6,444 bases of DNA from Chloroflexi bacterium RBG_19FT_COMBO_48_23 (GTDB lineage: Bacteria > Chloroflexota > Dehalococcoidia > GIF9 > UBA5620). This document shows positions 1 through 6,182 of this stretch, piece by piece. The notes under the pieces were generated by a model. That model was given only the letters and a program-made list of their open reading frames with translations, was not told where the DNA came from and did not search any database. The number at the start of each line of letters is the position of its first letter. Positions within the stretch are counted from its first letter, which is position 1. The stretch lies in the NCBI GenBank assembly GCA_001795315.1, contig MGOH01000034.1, forward strand, positions 1 through 6,444. The letters run 5' to 3'. A program made the translations under genes and the position numbers.

Positions 1-1
1 C

Positions 2-925
2 AGCAGACGTTTTCTTTTGTTCTGTAAAGGCAGCTTGGCTGTGTTGCTGGTTGCTTGTCTTCTTGGTCTGGCGATTTACTTCGGTAGTACTCATAGTGAG
101 GAGGCGAACTCGTCAACATTCGACTTTGAATCTATGACCGAGATTGAACAGCGAGCATGGGATATGGCCTCAGAGGTAGTTGGTACAAGCATGGAAGTCC
201 AAGAGCAGTTTGTCGCCGATGTACTCGCCCTTTATTACAAGGTTAAAGACAATGACATGGCTATTTTTTGTATTCCTGGTGGCTGGGGTAAGGAACCGCT
301 GGCAGCTAATGCAGAAGGGCGGAGCTGGTTGATTGGGATGGAAGCTGAGCTGGACGAGCTGGGGTGCAATTACTGTGTAGTCGACAACATTCGTACTGGC
401 AACGGCCTGGTTGAGTACCTCTTCGAATTTAAGGAACAGCTGACACATTATCCTTCTAAGGCTAAGGACTTAGCGGCTAAGATTGATTTCCTAACTCAGC
501 AGGTTGCTGGCTTGAAGGTAATAATAACAGGGCAGAGCAATGGTGCTGCCTTTGCCGGCGAAGTAATCAGGCGTCTGGAAGAAAACTCTACGGTTTACTC
601 CATTCAAGTTGGGGTTCCCTTTTGGCACAGGGTGTCTAAAACCAGTCAGTCGTTGGTGATAGACAATAATGGAATTGGATCTGATGCCCTTACCGATAGA
701 GACCTTTTAAGGCTGCTAAAAGCTAATCTGGCGAAGATATTTATACTAAATCATGTACCCTCCTTCACGCCCATTGACTGGGTGATAACCAGGGCGGGTC
801 TCGTTTTCTGGCCATACAATTTTGGTTTGGACCTGCGAGCGCCGGGACACGATTATATGTGGGAATATCCAGGTGTTGGGCCGGTGATTGAGGCATTTCT
901 GGTTAAGAATTTCAGTATAAAATAG
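2..925 (+). CDS. Membrane-anchored alpha/beta-hydrolase-like protein, 5' end outside window
   Basis: The reading frame is open to the left edge. A TTG at 17 could serve as a start, but no Shine-Dalgarno sequence precedes it and the upstream codons read Ser-Arg-Arg-Phe-Leu, so the true start is probably upstream. Numbering from that TTG gives 302 residues. A hydrophobic stretch at about residues 6-23 follows basic residues, which fits a signal anchor or signal peptide and places the rest outside the membrane. The core has PGGWG (87-91), a possible oxyanion-hole turn, and GQSNG (172-176) after a hydrophobic strand. GQSNG matches the GxSxG nucleophile elbow, so Ser174 is the likely nucleophile. 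His278 in the C-terminal APGHDYMW segment is a candidate catalytic His; the acid is not obvious. This supports a serine esterase/lipase-like fold, but the substrate is unknown and I do not recognise the family. It lies 28 bases before tsaC and may share its transcript, but no functional link is evident. Confidence 0.72.
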   Translation, partial: SRRFLLFCKGSLAVLLVACLLGLAIYFGSTHSEEANSSTFDFESMTEIEQRAWDMASEVVGTSMEVQEQFVADVLALYYKVKDNDMAIFCIPGGWGKEPLAANAEGRSWLIGMEAELDELGCNYCVVDNIRTGNGLVEYLFEFKEQLTHYPSKAKDLAAKIDFLTQQVAGLKVIITGQSNGAAFAGEVIRRLEENSTVYSIQVGVPFWHRVSKTSQSLVIDNNGIGSDALTDRDLLRLLKANLAKIFILNHVPSFTPIDWVITRAGLVFWPYNFGLDLRAPGHDYMWEYPGVGPVIEAFLVKNFSIK

Positions 926-953
926 ATTTCCCGTTTGCAAAGATAGAGCCGAA

Positions 954-1616
954 ATGAGTAATCTGTCCAGTCAGGTAGTATTACAAGTTGACAGAGCCAT
1001 CGAAATCCTTAAGGCCGGTGGCATTGTTGCTTTTCCTACAGATACGGTCTATGGGTTGGGGGGCGACGCGTTCAATATCGAGGTGGCTGAGAGGATTTTC
1101 AGGGTGAAGCAGCGTCCCTGTCATTTGCCTCTGCCAGTTTTGTTGGCTGACTTCGCACAGGTGGCTTCTGTCGTTGATTCAGTGTCTGGAATAGCCAGGT
1201 TCTTGATGAAGCATTTTTGGCCTGGTGGGTTGACTCTGGTGTTGCTGAAAAAGGATTCACTTCCTGATATTATCACTGCTGGTAGTAATAAGGTGGCGAT
1301 ACGAATTCCTGACCATGTTGTGCCCCTTACTCTTATTCGTGGGTTGGGTGCGCCTATCATTGGAACCAGCGCTAACATTAGCGATAAGCCAAGTCCGGTG
1401 ACGACTGAAGAGGTCGAACAACAGCTTGGCAGTCAGGTTGACCTGATTATAGATATGGGTAAATGCCCTGGTGGGTTGGAGTCAACCATAGTCGATGTTA
1501 CTGGAGAGACACCGGTTATTTTGCGTCATGGTGTTATACCTGAAAAAGAAATTAAGAGGGCGTGCCAGGAGTATGCCAGGGAGGTAGGTAAAGGTGCATA
1601 TTGCTCTGGGTTGTGA
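954..1616 (+). CDS. tsaC: L-threonylcarbamoyladenylate synthase (YrdC/Sua5 family)
   Basis: This cytoplasmic enzyme makes threonylcarbamoyl-AMP from threonine, bicarbonate and ATP. That is the first step of the universal t6A37 modification of tRNAs reading ANN codons; the TsaD complex then transfers the group. The 220-residue protein is a single YrdC domain without the C-terminal Sua5 domain. Visible family motifs are GGIVAFPTDTVYGLGG (22-37), the basic KxRP motif with Lys52 and Arg54, PGGLTLVL (90-97), GTSANIS (137-143) and ESTIVD (176-181), followed by LRHG (190-193). The ATG at 954 has only a weak purine-rich stretch upstream, but it gives the usual short lead before the first strand. The last 23 bases overlap rpiB. 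A Sua5-type gene near rpiB also occurs in Bacillus (ywlC and ywlF). The function is secure; the symbol could equally be ywlC or sua5. Confidence 0.95.
   Translation: MSNLSSQVVLQVDRAIEILKAGGIVAFPTDTVYGLGGDAFNIEVAERIFRVKQRPCHLPLPVLLADFAQVASVVDSVSGIARFLMKHFWPGGLTLVLLKKDSLPDIITAGSNKVAIRIPDHVVPLTLIRGLGAPIIGTSANISDKPSPVTTEEVEQQLGSQVDLIIDMGKCPGGLESTIVDVTGETPVILRHGVIPEKEIKRACQEYAREVGKGAYCSGL
1578..1584 (+). promoter_or_regulatory. Ribosome binding site of rpiB inside tsaC
   Basis: AGGGAGG lies 9 bases before the GTG at 1594, within the last codons of tsaC. It decides the GTG start and gives ribosomes a strong site inside the upstream gene. Confidence 0.75.
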
Positions 1617-2034
1617 TCATCGCGGCTTGAAGCTTAAGCAAGCCATTATGAGTCTTCTCACCGATCTGGGTCATGATTATCAGGACTTTGGCTGCTACGG
1701 TAGTGACCCTGTAGATTACCCCGATATTGCTAAGCAGGTAGCTGAAGCGGTTGCATCAGGGAAGTTCGACCATGGGATTCTAATTTGCAGCAGTGGCATA
1801 GGCATGAGCATAGCGGCTAATAAGATAAAAGGTATAAGAGCGGCTCTATGTTGTGGCACCTTGAGTGCTGAGCGAGCTCGGCAGCATAATGATGCTAATG
1901 TTCTCTGTTTAGGTGAGAATACGCTTGAGCAAGCTTCATCCTTGGATATTGTAAAAGTTTATCTTTCCACCACATTTGAAGGTGGCAGGCACTTACGGCG
2001 TCTGGAAAAGATACGCAATCTGGAAGCTACATAG
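1594..2034 (+). CDS. rpiB: Ribose-5-phosphate isomerase B (RpiB/LacAB family)
   Basis: The enzyme interconverts ribose 5-phosphate and ribulose 5-phosphate in the non-oxidative pentose phosphate pathway, in the cytoplasm. The start is GTG, supported by AGGGAGG 9 bases upstream and by the family-typical opening HIALGCDHRG directly after it. The 146 residues match the usual length. Visible landmarks are Asp8-His9 of the CDH motif, DYPD (41-44), the catalytic-loop Cys65 in GILICSSGIGMSIAANK, and RQHNDANVL (96-104) with the proton-transfer His98, followed by EGGRH (129-133). In E. coli RpiB the loop reads CGTG; here it is CSSG, two small-residue changes next to the catalytic cysteine. LacA/LacB galactose-6-phosphate isomerase subunits are the alternative, but only one copy is present and there is no lactose or tagatose context, so RpiB is preferred. 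It overlaps tsaC by 23 bases, which suggests translational coupling. Confidence 0.96.
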   Translation: MHIALGCDHRGLKLKQAIMSLLTDLGHDYQDFGCYGSDPVDYPDIAKQVAEAVASGKFDHGILICSSGIGMSIAANKIKGIRAALCCGTLSAERARQHNDANVLCLGENTLEQASSLDIVKVYLSTTFEGGRHLRRLEKIRNLEAT

Positions 2035-2035
2035 C

Positions 2036-2064
2036 TTGACAATAGCTAGCTGCTATGCTAGTTT
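2036..2064 (+). promoter_or_regulatory. Candidate sigma70-type promoter for the ilv operon
   Basis: A perfect -35 box TTGACA (2036-2041) begins two bases after the rpiB stop. After a 17-base spacer comes TAGTTT (2059-2064), only 3 of 6 matches to TATAAT, but preceded by TG at 2056-2057 as in extended -10 promoters. Transcription would start near 2070-2072 and give a leader of about 50 bases before the TTG at 2121. A second -10-like hexamer, GATAAT (2070-2075), has no suitable -35. The call rests on motif match and position alone. Confidence 0.5.
2044..2063. repeat. Small inverted repeat across the promoter spacer and -10
   Basis: CTAGC (2046-2050) and GCTAG (2057-2061) are inverted copies separated by TGCTAT. 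Two further outer pairs (G-T and A-T) are possible on the transcript strand. The repeat overlaps the putative extended -10, a position suited to a repressor operator. It is short and could be chance. Confidence 0.3.
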
Positions 2065-2108
2065 ACTGGGATAATCTACATTTCCCGTATTTAGTGGCAT
2101 TTCAGCTG

Positions 2109-2114
2109 AAGGAG
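2109..2114 (+). promoter_or_regulatory. Ribosome binding site deciding the ilvD TTG start
   Basis: AAGGAG sits 6 bases before the TTG at 2121. The in-frame ATG at 2055 has no comparable site and would lie upstream of the predicted transcript start. Confidence 0.75.
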
Positions 2115-2120
2115 ACTATT

Positions 2121-3797
2121 TTGAAGAAATTGCGAAGTGATGGTGTTAAAGAAGGCATTGAGAGGGCACCACATCGCGCTTTACTTCGAGCTGTGGGCGT
2201 TGACAGCCATGACTTTTCCAAGCCTTTTGTTGGTGTGGTCAATAGTTTCAATGAGGTTGTGCCTGGACATATTCATCTGCGAAGTATTGCCGAGGCAGTG
2301 AAGGCGGGAATTCGTAGCGAGGGTGGTGTGCCTTTTGAGTTCAACACCATCGGTGTCTGTGATGGTATAGCGATGAACCACCCCGGGATGAAATACAGCT
2401 TGCCTAGCCGTGAGCTTATCGCCGATTCAGTAGAGATCATGGTTGAGGCTCATCAGTTTGATGCGCTTGTTTTCATACCGAACTGTGACAAAATCGTGCC
2501 CGGAATGCTCATGGCTGCGGTGAGATTGAATATTCCGTCCATCTTTATAAGCGGTGGTCCCATGCTGGCAGGACGTATGAATCAGGGTAGTCAAAGTGTA
2601 ACAGTGGATCTCATCTCTGTGTTTAACGCCGTAGGTAGTGTTGCCCGCGGGAAAATGACCGAGGCCGAGCTTGAGGAAATTGAGATTGCTGCCTGTCCTG
2701 GTTGCGGGAGTTGCTCCGGTATGTATACGGCAAACACGATGAACTGTTTAACCGAAGCGTTGGGCATGGCCTTACCGGGCAATGGTACCATACCTGCCGT
2801 GGATTCCAGAAGAATCATATTGGCCATGGAAGCGGGAAGGCAGATAATGGCCATATTTAAAAAGGGTCTATTACCAAAAGATGTTATTACCAAGGACTCT
2901 ATTGCCAATGCTTTTGCTGTGGATATGGCGCTCGGTGGCAGCACAAATTCTGTTCTTCACCTTGTGGCGATAGCTCATGAAGCGGGTATCGATTTCCCGC
3001 TATCTCTGATTAATAAGGTAAGTCAGCGCGTTCCGCATATCTCTAAGCTGAGCCCTGCTAGCGATGTTCATATCGAAGACCTCGATCTGGCAGGTGGTAT
3101 CCCGGCGGTCATGCATGAGATAGCGGACTTCCTGAACGGAAAGTGTCAGACTGTATCATTAGCACCTCTGTCGAGTATTATAAAAGAGGGTAAGGTTAAA
3201 AATCGGGTGGTCATCCGTTCGGTAGACGAGCCGTATTCTAAGACCGGTGGTCTGGCAATCCTCTTTGGAAACCTGGCACCTGAGGGGGCTGTAGTTAAGA
3301 GTGGTGCTGTTGACCCAGAGATGATGGTGCATGAGGGTCCGGCTCGGGTTTTTGAGAATGAAGAGGATGCGACCAGAGGTATAATGAAGGGTGAGATTAA
3401 AAAGGGCGATGTAATTGTCATTCGCTATGAAGGTCCTAAGGGTGGCCCCGGGATGCGTGAGATGTTGACGCCGACGTCTCTATTGAGCGGAATGGGGATG
3501 GATAAAGACGTGGCACTGATAACTGATGGGAGATTTTCTGGTGGTACCAAAGGAGCTGCCATAGGACATGTGGCGCCTGAGGCAGCCAGCCGCGGTCCTA
3601 TAGCTGCGGTGAGGAGTGGTGATATCATAAGCATAAATATTCCAAAATGTAAGCTGGAATTGAAGGTGAGCGGCGCTGAGATAAAGAAACGGTTGTCAGT
3701 GCTGCCTGAGTATAAATCAAATATAAAGGCAGGTTATCTGAGAAGGTATATTGAGAGCGTTGGCTCAGCCAGCACAGGAGCAGTATTTGCTAGGTAG
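2121..3797 (+). CDS. ilvD: Dihydroxy-acid dehydratase
   Basis: This enzyme dehydrates 2,3-dihydroxyisovalerate and 2,3-dihydroxy-3-methylvalerate to the keto acids used for valine/leucine and isoleucine, using an Fe-S cluster and Mg2+. I place the start at TTG 2121 (AAGGAG 6 bases upstream), giving 558 residues. The family-typical opening [20 protein letters not shown] follows at once. The in-frame ATG at 2055 would add 22 residues that do not look like IlvD. Motifs are [12 protein letters not shown] (79-90), NCDKIVPGM (121-129), [18 protein letters not shown] (191-208), GNGT (220-223), GGSTN (272-276) and the C-terminal TDGRFSGGT (468-476), whose Ser473 aligns with the proposed catalytic base. 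Cys122 and Cys198 are likely cluster ligands. Gly49 stands where the mycobacterial [2Fe-2S] enzymes have a third cysteine, as in the E. coli-like type. Cys80 is typical of anaerobe and archaeal forms. The related sugar-acid dehydratase (Edd) is excluded by the ilv context and motifs. Confidence 0.96.
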   Translation: MKKLRSDGVKEGIERAPHRALLRAVGVDSHDFSKPFVGVVNSFNEVVPGHIHLRSIAEAVKAGIRSEGGVPFEFNTIGVCDGIAMNHPGMKYSLPSRELIADSVEIMVEAHQFDALVFIPNCDKIVPGMLMAAVRLNIPSIFISGGPMLAGRMNQGSQSVTVDLISVFNAVGSVARGKMTEAELEEIEIAACPGCGSCSGMYTANTMNCLTEALGMALPGNGTIPAVDSRRIILAMEAGRQIMAIFKKGLLPKDVITKDSIANAFAVDMALGGSTNSVLHLVAIAHEAGIDFPLSLINKVSQRVPHISKLSPASDVHIEDLDLAGGIPAVMHEIADFLNGKCQTVSLAPLSSIIKEGKVKNRVVIRSVDEPYSKTGGLAILFGNLAPEGAVVKSGAVDPEMMVHEGPARVFENEEDATRGIMKGEIKKGDVIVIRYEGPKGGPGMREMLTPTSLLSGMGMDKDVALITDGRFSGGTKGAAIGHVAPEAASRGPIAAVRSGDIISINIPKCKLELKVSGAEIKKRLSVLPEYKSNIKAGYLRRYIESVGSASTGAVFAR

Positions 3798-3800
3798 GAG
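3795..3800 (+). promoter_or_regulatory. Ribosome binding site of ilvB overlapping the ilvD stop codon
   Basis: TAGGAG contains the ilvD stop TAG and lies 6 bases before the ATG at 3807. It favours the ATG over the adjacent in-frame TTG at 3804, which is only 3 bases from the GGAG core. Confidence 0.65.
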
Positions 3801-3806
3801 ACATTG

Positions 3807-5507
3807 ATGAAAAAGACGGGTGCCCAGATTTTATGTGAAAGTCTAGTCCGGGAAGGCGTTGAAGTTATTTTTGGTTTTCCCGGTGGAGCTTTATTGCCGT
3901 TGTACGATACTTTTCCGCAATATCCAAAAATCAGGCATATTCTGGTTCGTCACGAGCAAGGTGCAGCTCATGCAGCTGATGGCTATGCCCGAGCTACGGG
4001 GAGAGCTGGCGTATGTCTGGCAACATCAGGGCCAGGCGCTACTAATTTGGTAACTGGAATAGCCAACGCTTACTTGGATTCGTCCCCAATGGTGGCTATT
4101 ACCGGTCAGGTAGCCAGACCTTTCATCGGCAAAGATGCTTTTCAGGAAATAGATATCACTGGTATTACCCTTCCTATTACCAAGCATAACTATCTTGTAC
4201 TCGATGCAAATGACATTGCCAGGGTGGTTAAAGAGGCTTTTTATATTTCCCAAACTGGCAGGCCAGGTCCGGTTCTTATCGATATACCACGTGACGTTTT
4301 TCAACAAGAGGCGACATTTGCTTATCCAGAAAGATTAAATTTACCCGGCTATAAACCGACGCTTTTTGGACACCCAGCGCAGATTAAAAAGGCAGCTGAG
4401 ACGATAAATGTTGCTGAGCGCCCCGTCATTATTGCCGGTAGAGGTGTGATAATCTCAAAGGCTTTCGCCGAGCTTAAGGATCTGGCGGAGAAGGCGCAGA
4501 TACCCGTGGTTACGACGCTTCTGGGCATTGGCTGTTTTCCTGAGACTCATGTGTTAAGCTTTGGATGGTTGGGGATGCATGGCATGGCCTACGCAAACAA
4601 GGCGGTATATGATTCTGATGTCATCATTGCTCTTGGGATGAGGTTTGATGACCGGGCTACTGGGGTCGTCAGCTCTTTTGCACCGCAGGCTCGTGTTGTT
4701 CACATAGATATTGACCCTGCAGAAATAGGTAAAAATGTGAGAGTTGATGTGCCTATTGTTGGCGATGTTAAAAACGTTCTTGAGGCATTAAATCAGCAGA
4801 TTGTGCCACGTGAACATCTGGACTGGTTTAATCAGGTGGATAAGTGGCGAGATGAACATCCGGCGCTGGTAATCAGAGAGAGCGAAGCTTGTTTGCCACA
4901 GTACGTTATTCGTCAGATTTATGAAATTACTAAAGGTGATGCTATTGTAGTTACAGGCGTTGGTCAAAACCAGATGTGGTCGGCTCAATTTTTCTTTTAT
5001 GATAAACCAAATAGCTTAATTTCCTCAGGCGGTTTGGGCACCATGGGTTTTGAGATCCCCGGTGCTATTGGTGCTAAGGTTGGTAGACCTGATGATACGG
5101 TTTGGTGTATTGCTGGCGATGGTGGCTTTCAGATGACCGTGCAGGAACTAGCCACTATAGTCCAGGAGAACCTGGCTGTTAAGATAGCGATCATCAACAA
5201 CGGATTTTTAGGTATGGTAAGGCAGTGGCAGCAGTTATTCTATGGGCGGCGCTACGTACACACTCCACTTTCTGGCCCTGATTTCGTTAAGATTGCCGAG
5301 GCTTATGGTGTTCCGGCACTGCGAGTGACGGATAAAAAACTGGTGGTCTCGGCTATAGAAAAGGCGATGAATCATGAGGGTCCGTTCTTGATTGATTTTG
5401 TTGTTGAGCCCGAGGAGAATGTTTTTCCCATAGTCCCACCAGGCGCAGCACTGATTGAAGCGTTGGAAATGCCAAGTCCAGAGAAGGTGGCTCGTTCAAG
5501 TAAATGA
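3807..5507 (+). CDS. ilvB: Acetolactate (acetohydroxyacid) synthase, large catalytic subunit
   Basis: This thiamine diphosphate enzyme condenses two pyruvates to 2-acetolactate, or pyruvate with 2-ketobutyrate, in the committed step of branched-chain amino acid synthesis. From ATG 3807 it has 566 residues, the usual length. The N-terminal pyrimidine-binding domain (about 1-165) has FGFPGG (22-27) and the catalytic Glu50 in RHEQGAAHAADGYAR. The central domain (about 190-325) has FGWLGMHG (252-259), typical of FAD-containing family members. The C-terminal domain has GDGG (437-440) and an Asn-Asn-Gly (464-466), the TPP/Mg2+ motif, then MVRQWQQLFY (470-479) with Trp474. GQVARPFIGKDAF (100-112) carries Ala103 where Arabidopsis has Pro197 and several bacteria have other residues. 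The regulatory subunit follows directly, which supports biosynthetic AHAS over catabolic AlsS. Nine bases separate it from ilvD. Confidence 0.96.
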   Translation: MKKTGAQILCESLVREGVEVIFGFPGGALLPLYDTFPQYPKIRHILVRHEQGAAHAADGYARATGRAGVCLATSGPGATNLVTGIANAYLDSSPMVAITGQVARPFIGKDAFQEIDITGITLPITKHNYLVLDANDIARVVKEAFYISQTGRPGPVLIDIPRDVFQQEATFAYPERLNLPGYKPTLFGHPAQIKKAAETINVAERPVIIAGRGVIISKAFAELKDLAEKAQIPVVTTLLGIGCFPETHVLSFGWLGMHGMAYANKAVYDSDVIIALGMRFDDRATGVVSSFAPQARVVHIDIDPAEIGKNVRVDVPIVGDVKNVLEALNQQIVPREHLDWFNQVDKWRDEHPALVIRESEACLPQYVIRQIYEITKGDAIVVTGVGQNQMWSAQFFFYDKPNSLISSGGLGTMGFEIPGAIGAKVGRPDDTVWCIAGDGGFQMTVQELATIVQENLAVKIAIINNGFLGMVRQWQQLFYGRRYVHTPLSGPDFVKIAEAYGVPALRVTDKKLVVSAIEKAMNHEGPFLIDFVVEPEENVFPIVPPGAALIEALEMPSPEKVARSSK

Positions 5508-5545
5508 GTTTAGAATATACAGCAAGAGGAGGACGAGGTCATTGA
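5504..5545 (+). other. 13-codon mini-ORF bridging ilvB and ilvN
   Basis: An ATG at 5504 overlaps the ilvB stop as ATGA and reads MSLEYTARGGRGH. Its TGA stop at 5543-5545 overlaps the TTG start of ilvN (TTGA). The ilvN Shine-Dalgarno lies inside it. Its own Shine-Dalgarno is poor. It may be a coupling device or simply chance; no conserved peptide is recognised. Confidence 0.25.
5527..5532 (+). promoter_or_regulatory. Ribosome binding site deciding the ilvN TTG start
   Basis: A full AGGAGG lies 9 bases before the TTG at 5542. An earlier in-frame TTG at 5455, inside ilvB, lacks such a site and would add 29 residues unlike the family. Confidence 0.75.
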
Positions 5546-6123
5546 CTACAGCAAAACATACTTTAGTTGCTTTGGTTGAAGATAGACCCGGAGTGCTTAA
5601 TAGGGTTTCTAGTCTTTTGCGTCGGCGTAACTTTAACATCGATAGTATAGCTGTTGGGCATACCGAGCAATCTAATCTATCTCGAATGACTATTGTCGTG
5701 GAAGGCGATGATGCCAAAGTTGAGCAGGTCAGGAAACAACTTGACAAAGTTGTAGACGTAGTTAAGATAGTTGACATAACTAGTAATGAGTCAGTAGCTC
5801 GGGAGCTGGCTTTGATTAAAGTCAAATCAACTGCTTCCACTCGTAATGAAATTATTCAGATCGTTGACATTTTTAGGGCTAATATAGTGGACGTTTCCTC
5901 AGATTCACTGATAGTGGAGGTTACTGGAGATGAAGACAAGGTCAATTCTTTGTTGGACCTTTTCCGTGGCTTTGGTATCAGGGAGATAGCCAGGACTGGT
6001 CGTATCGCTTTAACTCGTGGTGGTGCTGGTCCGTTGCAGGTTGAAGAGTCTAAGGAGGTGAAGGCACCAAAGCAACAACTGAAAGTACCGCCCTCAGAAA
6101 CCGAAAGTCCACCAGACTGGTGA
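5542..6123 (+). CDS. ilvN: Acetolactate synthase small (regulatory) subunit
   Basis: This subunit binds and activates IlvB and usually confers valine feedback inhibition. From TTG 5542 it has 193 residues and opens with the standard TTAKHTLVALVEDRPGVLNR. The N-terminal ACT domain spans about residues 6-78. Gly17 and Asn32 align with E. coli IlvH Gly14 and Asn29 of the valine site, while Asp14 replaces Asn11. The LSRMTIVVEGD segment (46-56) is also typical. The C-terminal subunit domain spans about 86-160, with IFRANIVDVSSDSLIVEVTG (110-129) and ending in an ARTGRIALTRG segment. Residues 161-193 form a Lys/Glu/Pro/Gln-rich tail beyond the end of the 163-residue E. coli IlvH, probably disordered. 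Thirty-four bases separate it from ilvB. The symbol ilvH would be equally valid. Confidence 0.95.
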   Translation: MTTAKHTLVALVEDRPGVLNRVSSLLRRRNFNIDSIAVGHTEQSNLSRMTIVVEGDDAKVEQVRKQLDKVVDVVKIVDITSNESVARELALIKVKSTASTRNEIIQIVDIFRANIVDVSSDSLIVEVTGDEDKVNSLLDLFRGFGIREIARTGRIALTRGGAGPLQVEESKEVKAPKQQLKVPPSETESPPDW

Positions 6124-6170
6124 TGACACAGAAATAGTCAAATCCGCGGCAGGGCAGATAAAAAACTTTT

Positions 6171-6178
6171 AAAGGAGG
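6171..6178 (+). promoter_or_regulatory. Strong ribosome binding site of ilvC
   Basis: AAAGGAGG, nearly a full anti-16S match, lies 4 bases before the ATG at 6183. The 59-base gap from ilvN to ilvC is A/T-rich just upstream of it and shows no terminator hairpin, so read-through from ilvN is expected. Confidence 0.7.
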
Positions 6179-6182
6179 CATT

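Noticed and set aside
47..58. Lipobox (LVAC) in the first protein
   Set aside because: The pattern fits loosely, but the hydrophobic run continues about nine residues past the cysteine, which suits a membrane anchor better than a lipoprotein signal.
888..921. TTGAGG and TATAAA near the end of the first gene as a tsaC promoter
   Set aside because: The spacer is 22 bases, and no better -35 lies at the right distance. A tsaC promoter here cannot be excluded but is not supported.
2055..2120. ATG at 2055 as the ilvD start
   Set aside because: It has no Shine-Dalgarno, falls inside the predicted promoter, and adds 22 residues before the family-typical N-terminus. TTG 2121 has AAGGAG at good spacing.
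2591..2944. Long minus-strand open frames opposite ilvD, with similar ones opposite ilvB, ilvN and tsaC
   Set aside because: They lie antisense to well-conserved genes, show no recognisable domains, and have the composition expected of codon shadows.
5455..5541. TTG at 5455 as the ilvN start
   Set aside because: It would overlap ilvB by 53 bases and add 29 basic residues unlike the family; AGGAGG points to TTG 5542.
5864..5888. TTGACA with TATAGT inside ilvN as a promoter for ilvC
   Set aside because: The spacer is only 13 bases, too short for sigma70 recognition, and the bases are explained by the codons of the conserved protein.
6124..6170. Terminator between ilvN and ilvC
   Set aside because: Only a CCGCGG palindrome and an A/T-rich run are present; no stable stem followed by a T-run.
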